Assembly (NCBI GenBank): GCA_022448245.1
Contig: JAKVCO010000001.1
Coordinates: 1 to 64,000 of the forward strand
Reading direction: 5' to 3'
DNA length: 64,000 nt
From: Paracoccaceae bacterium
GTDB taxonomy: Bacteria > Pseudomonadota > Alphaproteobacteria > Rhodobacterales > Rhodobacteraceae
A model generated the notes under the pieces. That model was not told where the DNA came from, did no database searches, and saw nothing but the letters and a program-made list of their open reading frames with translations. Each line of letters opens with the position of its first letter. Within the stretch, counting starts at the first letter, position 1. Made by a program: the position numbers and the translations under genes. This document shows, in pieces, positions 17,671 to 26,809 of the stretch.

Positions 17671-18834
17671 ATGAGTGCTGCTGGCTTGGGTGGCCTTGGC
17701 GGTCTCGGTGGACTGGGTGGATTGGGCGGTCTTGGGGGCCTCGGCAGACTAGGAGGTCTGGGCGGAACGCAAGGACACGCAGGGTCTCCGAACTCGCCTT
17801 ATATGTCTTCAGCTTTGACGATCGCGATCGACGGGATCATCGATCCTGGCTCGATCACCTCGTTGACGCCATCAGACTATGGACCCGGGCCGATGTCGCG
17901 CATCGCGCGCACTGACCCGCGCTACGTGCGCATCCTTTTGGTGGAGCAATTGCGCAAAGGCATCGATGTCTCGGGCGATGATGCGTCCAACGTTGTGGTC
18001 AACTTCGACAATGGCACCCAACACAAGATCTTTGCTGTTACGCGGCCCACTGCAGCGGTCTATGACGGGCTACAGATCGAACAGGTTCTCGCCTCGGTCG
18101 ACCAACGCGCTGACCGGATGGCCGAGATCATCCTTCAGCAGAACGACATCCTGTCCTTCCTCGGCTCGACGATGAGGATCCACGATGTCTCGCACGGGTG
18201 GTCCCTTGAGATGCTGCGCGCCACGCAGGATGTGGCGACTTTGGTGCATTCGCAGATCAAACACCGGCTCAGCACGCGCCGCCCGGTGGAGCTGTTCCCG
18301 GAAACCGCACCGATCACCCAAACGCCGCAACACAGTTCGCTGCCAAGCGGGCACTCCGTCGAGGTCAGCGCCGTGGCCTACATGCTGTCGCGGATGTCCG
18401 GCAAATCCGAAGCCGAGACGCTTTCGCCCGACAACCTCATCATGCGCATGGCCGAAAGGATCGCGGTGAACCGCCATGTCGCCGGCGTGCATTTCCCGTT
18501 CGAAAGCTTTGCCGGCTTCTTGCTTGGCGTGACGTTGGGCCGGATCTGCCACGCGCGCCTCTTTGACCAGCCAGAGACGCTGTGGGGGTATGACATCACG
18601 ACCGACGACATGGCCGACGAGAGCTTCTCCATGCGGCACTTCGCAGAGGTCTTTGACTGCGGCACTGCTGCAACATGGCTCACACAGAACGCCATTTCCT
18701 TCACGCCGACAGCCACGCCCGAGCTGCAGGAAACCGCAGCCCGTGTCGCAGGTGAGTGGACGCGAGGAAGGCCTACTGGGAAGAAAAGGACGCGCGCTTC
18801 GATCAGACGGTGCTCGGACTGCCGAGCGAACTAG
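17671..18834 (+). CDS. vanadium-dependent haloperoxidase-like PAP2 protein with a Gly-Leu-Gly repeat
   Basis: 387 residues from ATG 17671 (an alternative GTG is at 17662). Residues ~5-32 are a nearly pure Gly-Gly-Leu repeat. The catalytic core carries all three vanadate/phosphate-pocket motifs: K197-X6-R204-P205 (KHRLSTRRP), P225-S226-G227-H228, and R268-X5-H274 (RHVAGVH). The residue four after His274, Asp in classical haloperoxidases, is Glu278. Enzymes with this set oxidise halides with peroxide, or are acid phosphatases of the same superfamily; sequence cannot decide. There is no signal peptide. The last ~30 residues are unlike the family, because one extra G near 18759 would join this frame seamlessly to the following subtilase gene. 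The genes may therefore be one 1017-codon protein. Confidence 0.78.
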   Translation: MSAAGLGGLGGLGGLGGLGGLGGLGRLGGLGGTQGHAGSPNSPYMSSALTIAIDGIIDPGSITSLTPSDYGPGPMSRIARTDPRYVRILLVEQLRKGIDVSGDDASNVVVNFDNGTQHKIFAVTRPTAAVYDGLQIEQVLASVDQRADRMAEIILQQNDILSFLGSTMRIHDVSHGWSLEMLRATQDVATLVHSQIKHRLSTRRPVELFPETAPITQTPQHSSLPSGHSVEVSAVAYMLSRMSGKSEAETLSPDNLIMRMAERIAVNRHVAGVHFPFESFAGFLLGVTLGRICHARLFDQPETLWGYDITTDDMADESFSMRHFAEVFDCGTAATWLTQNAISFTPTATPELQETAARVAGEWTRGRPTGKKRTRASIRRCSDCRAN

Positions 18835-20711
18835 CTCAGCTTTCAGCGCCCGAAGCCGCGACCTACGCCGCCTTCGACGCCACGCGCTTGCTCGACATTC
18901 TCGAGCGAGGTTTTCGCGGTCGCAGCCGCGAACGCGGTGGGGCCTACGGGCTCGAAGATGTGGCGCGTCGGTTTGTAGATGCCTTTGCAAAGGTGCCCGC
19001 CGAACGTCTCAGCGAGCAGCCCTTTGGCGATGATCGTCGCAAATGTGGGGACACCGTTGATCCCGAGGCGGGCCCGATCATTTGGCTGGGCCCACGCACC
19101 CCAAAACGGCTTGAGCGCCGAGGCCCAGATGTGGAGCGTTTCTTCAAAGCCCTCCTCAAAGCGCAGGAGAAGGCCGAGGTGGCTCTTGGCGTGGCCGATA
19201 CGTCTATCGCATTCGCCCATCACAGGTTCCGCAAAGTCGGCCCAAGCGGTGAGCATCTTACGCGATTCAAGATGCTGTGGATCCAAGACAGGCTCCGCCG
19301 CAACGATCCGTCATCTTATTCCGGCATCTTTGCTTTTGGAACGCTACTTCTGGAAAGCGATATCAACGATCCGTTCGCCGCGCATACGCACAACGGGGCC
19401 CTCGACGAAAAGGCGGTCTATGCCGAATTCGCGTCTGTCCGGAACTTTGGCCGCGATCTTTGGTCCCTTGAGGCGGGGCACGGCACGACCGTCCTTGATC
19501 TGATGGGTGGGGCGGTTCCGGGCGAGGAGGGTTCGGACCGGCCGATCTATGGCGTGGAACTTCCAACGGCGGTTGTCGCGGACACCTCAGGCGGGCTCTT
19601 TCACGGGCCGCTCGTTGCGGGGCTGGCCACGATTTCGCTCATGTTCCTGATTATGAGCCCCAGCGCCGCAGTCGTAATGAATGCCAGCATGGGCTTCGTT
19701 GGCGGGCCGCATGGCGGCAAACGATGCAGGGGCAAGGAGCATCCGACCGCCCATGCCCTTGCACGGCTGTTGAGGATCTCGAACAACCTCACGGGGCGCG
19801 ACATGCGTTTGACGTTGCCGTCCGGCAATCGCCTTCAAGACCAGCTCTTTGCTGAAGGCAGTAACGTGACATGGGTTGTCCCGCCAAACGACCGAACAGC
19901 CAGCTCGCTCGAAATCTGGCTAGATGGCTTCGAGACCTGGAGCGCTGTCGGGAACTTCAAGTTCTCGGTTAGGGCCCCCGGTGCCAAAGCGGCGGAGCTT
20001 GATGTTGCGCCTTCGCCCGGCACGTACCGAGGCCTGATGATGGACGGGCAGGAGGTTGGGCGGCTCTACCGCATCTCGGTGCCGGGATCCGTAGAAGACC
20101 ATCTGAAGTTCGTCGTCTATCCAACCCACAGCTTTGACCCCGTACAGCGGATTTCGCCCGCTGGCTTTTGGGAGATCAGCACCTTCGAGACCAATGCCCT
20201 CTTCTGGAGCTTGCGCGATGACACGCTCTCAGGCCTGCCTGAAGCGGGCCAGCAAGCGCGGCTGCGGGCGGGCCCCTACCGCAAGTTCGAAGCCTTGGGT
20301 GACTTTGAGACGACGAGCGACTTCGGGCGCCGTGGCGTGCGGCGCGATGGCTCGCTTTCGGTTCTCGCAACGCCTGACCGTTCCAGCAGTGGCGGCACCA
20401 AAGACGCCCCCATCGTCGTCTCCGAATGGGAAGGGTCGCGCCATGAAACGGCGGTGGATTACCGATACTCCGGCCTCGATCTCGATCTGGTCGAGCATGA
20501 GAACGGTGGGACCTCTCAGGAAGCGTCATTCAAGCCGCGGGCCGAAGTGTGGCGCGCGCTCGGCGGAGCGCTTGCCGCGCGACGAACCGGTCGATGGACG
20601 GTGCGCCTTGCGGGGACAAGCATGGCCTCGGCCATCTTCGCCCGCCACATCGCCGACCAAATGACCGGGACCACGACCGGAAAGGCCGAAGGGTACCGCG
20701 AACCGGAGTAG
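18756..20711 (+). CDS. subtilase (S8) serine protease, possibly the C-terminal half of the preceding gene
   Basis: 651 residues from GTG 18756. In this frame a TGA stands directly before the GTG, and the SD is poor. The subtilisin triad is visible but divergent: Asp148 in VALGVADTSIAF, His242 in GHGTTV, and Ser622 in AGTSMASA, with oxyanion Asn309 in VMNASMG. The 380-residue gap between His and Ser is far longer than in subtilisin and holds a beta-rich insert. No signal peptide is seen. It overlaps the upstream PAP2 gene by 79 bp in another frame, and a single added base would fuse the two (EW-DARKAYWEEKDARF). The family is confident; start and independence are not. It may process or regulate a product of this locus. 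Confidence 0.75.
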   Translation: MDARKAYWEEKDARFDQTVLGLPSELAQLSAPEAATYAAFDATRLLDILERGFRGRSRERGGAYGLEDVARRFVDAFAKVPAERLSEQPFGDDRRKCGDTVDPEAGPIIWLGPRTPKRLERRGPDVERFFKALLKAQEKAEVALGVADTSIAFAHHRFRKVGPSGEHLTRFKMLWIQDRLRRNDPSSYSGIFAFGTLLLESDINDPFAAHTHNGALDEKAVYAEFASVRNFGRDLWSLEAGHGTTVLDLMGGAVPGEEGSDRPIYGVELPTAVVADTSGGLFHGPLVAGLATISLMFLIMSPSAAVVMNASMGFVGGPHGGKRCRGKEHPTAHALARLLRISNNLTGRDMRLTLPSGNRLQDQLFAEGSNVTWVVPPNDRTASSLEIWLDGFETWSAVGNFKFSVRAPGAKAAELDVAPSPGTYRGLMMDGQEVGRLYRISVPGSVEDHLKFVVYPTHSFDPVQRISPAGFWEISTFETNALFWSLRDDTLSGLPEAGQQARLRAGPYRKFEALGDFETTSDFGRRGVRRDGSLSVLATPDRSSSGGTKDAPIVVSEWEGSRHETAVDYRYSGLDLDLVEHENGGTSQEASFKPRAEVWRALGGALAARRTGRWTVRLAGTSMASAIFARHIADQMTGTTTGKAEGYREPE

Positions 20712-20785
20712 GCAACCTGCCTGCGGTCCGGCCGTCTTCAACGTAGGGGGAACTTTGCGGGCTGGCAGCTTCAACTGTCGTCGCA

Positions 20786-20809
20786 GCACGGCGCAAAACT
20801 GCGCCGTGC
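20786..20809 (+). terminator. 10-bp stem hairpin after the subtilase gene
   Basis: GCACGGCGCA-AAAC-TGCGCCGTGC is a perfect hairpin in the 208-bp gap between the subtilase stop and the NeuD-like start. No T-tract follows, so intrinsic termination would be weak. It may instead be an attenuating or stabilising structure. Confidence 0.45.
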
Positions 20810-20919
20810 GATCAGCTTGAACGCCCCCAGAATGTGCCATAGTTTCCGCACTCACAGCGTCACTCTGGCTTGGCCTGATCGGTGGCAAACACTCACGCAA
20901 TTTGAGACGGTTGCTGGTC

Positions 20920-21588
20920 ATGAATGGCAGTTCGGGAATTGTGCTTTTCGGCGCTAAGAGCCCTTTCATCGTTGAACATGAAGAGACGTTGGCGCGTTTG
21001 AAGACACCGATCGCGGCGATCGTTTCACTTGGCGGGCCAAGCCGCGCGATATCACGCGACAAGCTCGTCGACATGAGCGCGGTCACCAGCACGCATCTCG
21101 ACTATCCGTTTCTCCCTTGTGCCTTTGCGACGGGCAACCGGATGGAGCTCGTCCGGAAGGCATTCAGCCTTGGTTTCGCGCTGAGCGATGCCCTAATTGA
21201 TCCGTTTGCGGCGGTAGCCTCGTCCTCCAAAGTTGGGCCGGGCAGCTACATAAACGCAGGCGCGGTGATCGGGGGCGTGTCCATTCTGGGCCAATGCTGC
21301 GTGGTCAATCGCAACGCGAGCATCGGGCACCACTGCCTGATTTCCGAATTCGTCAACGTGGGTCCCGGCGCGATCCTCGCCAGCAATGTGGTTGTGGGCA
21401 AAGGCGCCTCCATCGGTGCAGGCGCCACAGTATTGCCGGGCGTTCGGATCGGTGAAAACGCCGTCGTCGCGGGGGGATCGGTTGTGCGCAAGGACGTCGC
21501 CGAGAACTCCCTGGTGACCGGCAACCCTGCGCGTCCCTCACGGCTGCGCCCCTCTCAGACTGCCTTTTCAGAGAACGATCAGGAATGA
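20920..21588 (+). CDS. NeuD/PglD-like hexapeptide-repeat acyltransferase
   Basis: 222 residues from ATG 20920 (the frame opens at TTG 20902). The N-terminal ~90 residues resemble the Rossmann-like sugar-binding part of NeuD/PglD. The remainder is a left-handed beta-helix of hexapeptide repeats (VGPGSYINAGAVIGGVSILG, VVVGKGASIGAGATVLPG) with the probable catalytic His in ASIGHHCLIS, ending in the conserved VTGNPARPSR. These enzymes use acetyl-CoA to acylate an amino group of a sugar or amino acid. Its stop overlaps the start of the adenylation-carrier-thioesterase gene by 4 bp, so it probably tailors the same product. Confidence 0.82.
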   Translation: MNGSSGIVLFGAKSPFIVEHEETLARLKTPIAAIVSLGGPSRAISRDKLVDMSAVTSTHLDYPFLPCAFATGNRMELVRKAFSLGFALSDALIDPFAAVASSSKVGPGSYINAGAVIGGVSILGQCCVVNRNASIGHHCLISEFVNVGPGAILASNVVVGKGASIGAGATVLPGVRIGENAVVAGGSVVRKDVAENSLVTGNPARPSRLRPSQTAFSENDQE

Positions 21589-24137
21589 GCACCCCGACGT
21601 CCGAGCTCTCCGCGCGCCTTTGGAAAGCGATCCAGCAAGAGCCTGAAAAGACTTTCTGGAAGGGCCGCTCGGCCTCGTATTCCTACGCCGCCCTCGAGAC
21701 CGAGGTGCGCCGCGTCTCGCTGGCCTTGCAGAACCGTGGCATCGACAGTGGGCGCATCGTGCTGCTGGTCGGGCTGGATGACTGGGCGTCGTTCAGCCTT
21801 TGGACCGGCTGCCTTCTGAACGGCGTGGTGCCGGTGCTTCTGGCGCCCGACAGCTCCCAAGATCGCGTTTCGAGCATTGCTGCCCTGGCCAAGCCCGATC
21901 TCATCATCACACCGGATCAGGACATGGCAGGCGCTTTGGGTGCGGCAGGGCATGAAGTCACCGACCCCGATACCTTCCTGCCAAACACCCCCACCGCTGG
22001 CGGAGAGGGCGCGCCGGCGCTCGCACTGCCTGCCTCGGACAACGCCTATATCCTCTTCACCTCGGGCAGCACGAGAGCGCCCAAGGGCGTGGTGATATCC
22101 CATGGCAGCCTTGGTGCCCAGCTCGCCACGGTTGCGCGGGTGTTTCAGGTGGATGAAGGCTCAAAGGTCTACAACGGCCTCGTCCTTTATCACGTGGATG
22201 GCCTCATTCAGGGCCCGCTGCTTGCGGCCTACCAATCTGCGACGTTGATCCGCCCCGATCCTATGCGCGTAGACCGCCTAGCCGATAATATGGCGTGGCT
22301 GTCCGAAGAGGGCGCAACACACATGGTGGCAGCCCCTACCCTTTTGGAACTGATCGACCGATCATGCCCGCGTGACGACTACTTTGCGCGTCCCGAATTC
22401 GTGGCCATTCTATCGAGCTCTGCCAAACTAAAGCCCGCGCTGTGGGATCGGATCGAGGCGCGCTTTTCGACGACCGTGATCAACGAATACGGCATGACCG
22501 AAACGGTCGCGGCCACCCATTTCGCAGGCGCCCTGCCCGAGATGGGCGCACGCCACACCATCGGCCGCCCCATCGATTGCGAAGCCCGTGTTCAGGCCGA
22601 GGGCGATGCGGACGTGGGCGAGCTGCAGCTCAAAGGCCCCAACATCTTCACCGGCTATTTCGGCGACCCCGCACGCACCGAGAGCGTTTTTGAAGACGGC
22701 TGGTTCAAGACCGGCGACTTGGCGCGACGCACTGCCGATGGGGATTACGAGATCGTCTCCCGCCTGGGCGAGGTCATCAACTTCGGCGGCTTCAACATCT
22801 TCCCAGATGAGATCGACGAAGTTCTCAGCAGGCATCCTGCGGTCAAGGACGCCAAGACAATTGGCGCCCCCGATGAAGTGTTCGGCCAGGTCCCCGCGAC
22901 GATCTTTGCCTCCGACAGGCAACTGCAGCCAGACGCGCTTTTCACGTACTGCCGGGACCACCTCGAGGCGAGAAAAGTGCCCAAGAAGCTGGTTCAGGTA
23001 GAGGCCCTGCCCAGAACTGGGTCAGGCAAGCCTGACCTCGCCGCGCTTGAACGCATCGTCCGCGAGGCCGAGCAAAGCGCGCAATCAGGGGAGACGCTGG
23101 AAGACGACGTCCTGGCCCTTGCGGCTCAGGTCTTTGGCACAGGCCAGCAAGCGCTGTCGCTCGATGACACCCAAGACAGCGTCGCGGCGTGGGACAGCTA
23201 CGCGCATACGGTGTTGATGCTCGAGGTCGAGCGTGAGTTTTCGATCTCAGTTCCCGTGGCAGACATGATGGCCGTTGGTTCGCTTGGTGATCTGCTGAAC
23301 GTCGTCAAACGCGAGTTGGGGGAGCCTGAGGCGGAACCCGCAAAAGCCCTGCCAGACCGCCTACACTTGATCCGGAAGGGGACGGGGGATGTCTCCCTCG
23401 TCGCGCTGCCGGGGCTGACTGGGCAAGCCGCACATATCAAATACATCGAACGCTCGCTTGATCCGGCGTTGAGTGTTTACGCCTTCTCAGCCCAACCACG
23501 CGATGCGGCCAAGCACGCGGGCCTTTCCATGCGCGAGCTCGCGGAAGGTTACGCTGCCGACATCGCCGCAGCGGAGCTGCAGGGGCCCTTTGTCCTCTTC
23601 GGCGCGTCCTACGGCGGCTTTCTTGCCTATGAATGCGCGATCGCCCTGCGCCGCCTGGGGCACGGCGTTGTGGGCACCATCGTGAACGACACTGCCGTGC
23701 CGTGGCCCTACCGGCGCGCAAAGACCATTCACTGGGTCAGCCAAAAGATCCGCGATCTGATGGAAGGGCCAAAAGCTGCGCTTGGCAGCCAAAAGCCAAC
23801 AGGTCCCGCGCTGTTTCTGAGCGTGCGCGGATTTGGCAAGTTGAGCCTGCGCAAGATCCCCGAAATCTACCACGAGATGGCACGTCAATCGTACCTAACC
23901 CTATCGAAGTACAAACCTTCGCGGGGGGATTTCCCCATGCTGATCTTCGTCGCCGAATACAGGAAAAACGCGAAGATCCCGTTCGAGAGCCATCTCGCAT
24001 GGGGCCGTTTCAATGCCGGGGAGCTTCAATCGATCAGTCTGGGTGAGACCCATTTTTCGGTACTGGGCGAACCAGATGTCTCGGCAAAAGCAGCCGATCA
24101 CATGAACCAATTCATGGCCGCACAAGTTGCGCGCTGA
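21585..24137 (+). CDS. NRPS-like protein: adenylation domain, carrier protein, thioesterase
   Basis: 850 residues. The adenylation domain (~1-500) has the AMP-binding core YILFTSGSTRAPKG, NEYGMTE, GWFKTGDLA and the C-terminal catalytic Lys in RTGSGKPDL. A carrier domain follows (~510-580) with the phosphopantetheine serine in AAWDSYAHTVL. A thioesterase/alpha-beta hydrolase domain (~605-850) has nucleophile GASYGG and a His in GETHFSVLG. There is no condensation domain, so it activates one acid, tethers it and releases it by hydrolysis or transfer. Substrate cannot be read from sequence. It is coupled to the NeuD-like gene. A phosphopantetheinyl transferase must come from elsewhere. Confidence 0.88.
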   Translation: MSTPTSELSARLWKAIQQEPEKTFWKGRSASYSYAALETEVRRVSLALQNRGIDSGRIVLLVGLDDWASFSLWTGCLLNGVVPVLLAPDSSQDRVSSIAALAKPDLIITPDQDMAGALGAAGHEVTDPDTFLPNTPTAGGEGAPALALPASDNAYILFTSGSTRAPKGVVISHGSLGAQLATVARVFQVDEGSKVYNGLVLYHVDGLIQGPLLAAYQSATLIRPDPMRVDRLADNMAWLSEEGATHMVAAPTLLELIDRSCPRDDYFARPEFVAILSSSAKLKPALWDRIEARFSTTVINEYGMTETVAATHFAGALPEMGARHTIGRPIDCEARVQAEGDADVGELQLKGPNIFTGYFGDPARTESVFEDGWFKTGDLARRTADGDYEIVSRLGEVINFGGFNIFPDEIDEVLSRHPAVKDAKTIGAPDEVFGQVPATIFASDRQLQPDALFTYCRDHLEARKVPKKLVQVEALPRTGSGKPDLAALERIVREAEQSAQSGETLEDDVLALAAQVFGTGQQALSLDDTQDSVAAWDSYAHTVLMLEVEREFSISVPVADMMAVGSLGDLLNVVKRELGEPEAEPAKALPDRLHLIRKGTGDVSLVALPGLTGQAAHIKYIERSLDPALSVYAFSAQPRDAAKHAGLSMRELAEGYAADIAAAELQGPFVLFGASYGGFLAYECAIALRRLGHGVVGTIVNDTAVPWPYRRAKTIHWVSQKIRDLMEGPKAALGSQKPTGPALFLSVRGFGKLSLRKIPEIYHEMARQSYLTLSKYKPSRGDFPMLIFVAEYRKNAKIPFESHLAWGRFNAGELQSISLGETHFSVLGEPDVSAKAADHMNQFMAAQVAR

Positions 24138-24162
24138 GCGTAAACCGATTGTTAGGTTTTCT

Positions 24163-24215
24163 TGGAGATCCCTGAAGGACTCGAATCCTCAACCTGCTGA
24201 TTAGAAGTCGACTTC
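24163..24215 (-). other. tRNA-like 3' half, possible attachment-site remnant
   Basis: Read on the minus strand, this stretch has an anticodon-loop-like CTTCTAA (anticodon UCU, arginine), a T-arm-like GAGGA-TTCGAG-TCCTT and a terminal CCA. The T-loop is one base short, and no matching 5' acceptor/D-arm is found, so it is not a working tRNA. The broken tyrosine integrase begins 160 bp away. The pattern fits the tRNA portion left at the edge of an integrated element. The other junction was not found. Confidence 0.45.
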
Positions 24216-24374
24216 GACTGCTTCTCCTGACTACGCCCCTCTACCCTAAATGTCTACGATTAAACGATTTTCGTTGATCGTCTGCGCGCCTGCCTTCTAC
24301 CGCTTCCTCTGAGGTTGCGGCCCCGGCTATTCCAAAAGGTTTCCGAAGGGCGGCGCGTTTTAGGAGATGGTGGC

Positions 24375-25450
24375 ATGTCGAAGCTAACCAAAACATATGT
24401 TGAAAAGCTCGAGCCTCGGAAAACCTGTTTCTTCATTTGGGATAACCAGGTGATTGGTTTCGGTGTCCGGGTCATGCCGAGCGGGGCACGCACCTACCAA
24501 GTGCAGTATCGAAAGGCGGGGCGCACACGTCGGTCATCCATCGGTCGCCACGGCGTAGTGACGACGGAACAAGCGCGCAGTCGGGCGCGGGAACTTCTGG
24601 GCCTCGTCGCAATGAGACGCAACCCGATGGAAGACATTACGTAGGAGAGACGGCAACCGACTGTTGCTGCGCTCTGCGACCGCTTTCTGGCGGACCATGT
24701 CGCGCAGCATTACAAGCCAGCCACCCAGCGTAACTATCGCCAGATCGTCGAACACTTCATCAAGCCGAAACTGGGGTCGCAGAAGGTTCGTGCGGTGGAA
24801 CGCCAGCAGATTGCGGATCTCCATCATGCGATGCGCGACCGGCGATATCAGGCCAATCGCACACTCTTAGTGTTGTCGAAGATGTTTAAACTAGCTGAAA
24901 TTTGGGGGCTTCGGCCTGACGGTTCCAACCCCTGCCGACACGCAAAAAATACAGCGAAACGGGGCGCAACCGCTTCCTCACGCAGGCAGAATTTGCGCGT
25001 CTCGGCACAGTGCTGTCCGACATTGAAGCTGAGGAAATCGAAACACCTTTCGTCGTTGCTGCGTATCGCTTGTTGCTGCTCACCGGGTGCAGGTTAGGCG
25101 AAATCCAACAGCTGCGCTGGGATTTTTTGACCGAGTTCGGCATCGAGCTGCCAGATAGTAAGACGGGCGCACGGCGCATCCCCTTGCCACCCGAGGCGAG
25201 ATCAATCCTGGCCTCGCTTACAAGAACGCTTGGCAATTCGTGGGTGATCGAAGGACGTTTGCCTGGAACCCATATCACGGACTTGCAGCGCCCATGGCGC
25301 CGGATCAGGGAGCGCACAGGCCTAGAAGGTGTCCGCATCCATGATCTTCGGCACACCTACGCGTCCCACGCTGTTTGCTCAGGAATGCCCATACAGATGG
25401 TCGGGCGACTGCTGGGCCATACTCAATTGCAAACAACTCTACCCGGCTCG
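24375..25450 (+). pseudogene. tyrosine-type site-specific integrase, decayed
   Basis: From ATG 24375 the frame encodes the usual N-terminal arm-binding domain (MSKLTKTYVEKLEP; GFGVRVMPSGARTYQVQYR), then meets a TAG at 24642. The same frame continues with the core-binding domain (LADHVAQHYKPATQRNYRQI). It shifts at a run of six A (24944-24949) into the catalytic domain, which still has GCRLGEIQQLRW, HDLRHTYAS and LGHTQLQTT. The C-terminal tyrosine segment is missing because sequence after ~25440 is unrelated. The integrase is thus inactivated three ways and marks an old genomic island. Confidence 0.85.
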
Positions 25451-25492
25451 CAGGCGGCAGCGCGATGCGGGGGTGCCGCCCTTCGCGGTGCA

Positions 25493-25521
25493 AGAGGGGG
25501 GTGGCTGTAGCACCCCCCTCT
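25493..25521. other. 11-bp perfect stem hairpin upstream of the Rep relic
   Basis: AGAGGGGGGTG (25493-25503) and CACCCCCCTCT (25511-25521) form a perfect stem with the 7-base loop GCTGTAG. It lies just before the Rep-like frame. In rolling-circle replicons the nick site is usually in such a hairpin near rep. No T-tract follows, so it is not a typical terminator. The structure is certain; an origin role is inference. Confidence 0.5.
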
Positions 25522-25575
25522 CGAAATACATCAATAGAAGATTTGTACCGATGAGACTTATCCCGCCAAGGTTTT

Positions 25576-26697
25576 GACTCGCTGTACTTTGCGATCAAAA
25601 CAACTCTGCCACCCAATACAATCCGGGAACTCGACGTGGTGCGGGCCATCGCGGAAGAAGCAAAGCAACCCCACCTCTCCCAATTCAACGGCGTCGATCT
25701 CGATGTCCAGCCTTTCGGGGCAAACGGCTTTCAGTACATCCTCAAGGGCGGCGACTTTCAGGCTAAGTATCTCTTCGAAAGACCGAACCAACGCGATCCA
25801 TGGGGAACCTTCATCGAAATCGGCTCCCTTCTCCTTACCTGTGAAGGCCTCGCCCGATCTCTAAACTTGGTAGACGACACGCTCGCTGCACTCGGCGTAA
25901 GATATCGAGCTGACCAAGTGAGCCTAAACCGCGTCGACTATTGCATAGATATCGAGGCTTCCGAGTTCGTTCTCGATCCAGACTGTTTCGTGGCTCATAG
26001 CAAGTCCAATATTGGAGAGCATCTAAACCTTGAGGATCCCGCAAGTGTGAACGGTCGTTCTTCCGTGCGGACATCGTGCACAGTTTGAAAGATGCCTGGC
26101 CGGCAAGTGACAACCTACAACAAAACGAGGGAAATTGCCGCAAAGGGCAAGCCTGAGTGGTTCAACATCTGGAACGCCCATATTCAGGCCCGCGACGACG
26201 ACGCGGCCAAGTTTCTCGACTTCTCCAGCCAAGTTTGGCGCGTAGAAATCCGCGCGGGAAAAAAGCATCTGAAAGACCATTGGAAGATCCGCACGTTCGT
26301 CCAGTTCTTCGAGAAGTATGGCGATGTCGTGCTAAGCGCCTTGGACGCCACTAGATACGCTATCCCCAATCCGAACGATCCCAACCGAGCAAGATGGCCG
26401 AACCATCCCATGTGGGAACTTGCGATCGATGCTTGTCGGTCTGATCTTGCCGAAATGACCACTTTCGTGCCGCCAGATAAGATTAAAGAGGTGATAGGGG
26501 CCGAACAAAGGCAGATTATCTTAGCGCAGCTATCCGGACTAAGCCTGCATATGGCGGCTTTGGACGGTATCTCCACAAGCGAGGTCGCGGACTACTCCGA
26601 AACACTCGCTTGCGAGCTGGAACAGCGCTTTGACGAGGATCCGGACGATACCAAGGCGAGGCCAGGCCGGATTCACGGGCGCTATCCCTTCCTGTAA
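25576..26697 (+). pseudogene. Rep_trans-like replication initiator, decayed
   Basis: A frame open through 25576-26697 is interrupted by one in-frame TGA at 26086. The left part includes FDSLYFAIKTTLPP and SLNRVDYCIDI. The right part has PGRQVTTYNKTREI, where the YNKT tyrosine resembles the nicking tyrosine of Rep_trans initiators, and VWRVEIRAGKKHL. Restoring Gly (GGA) for the TGA would give a continuous TVGKMPGRQ. Another stop (25552) lies upstream, so the true start is uncertain. It is probably the remains of a rolling-circle plasmid or filamentous phage that integrated with the neighbouring integrase. GC content is lower than in flanking genes. Confidence 0.6.
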
Positions 26698-26809
26698 AGA
26701 TGATATTTCATCTTGGGCGGAAACCGGACCTTCGCTGCATGCTCAAGCTGACTCGGGTGAAACATTACAAGCGGACATACACAAAGCATCTGGCGGCTGG
26801 TATGCCTTA

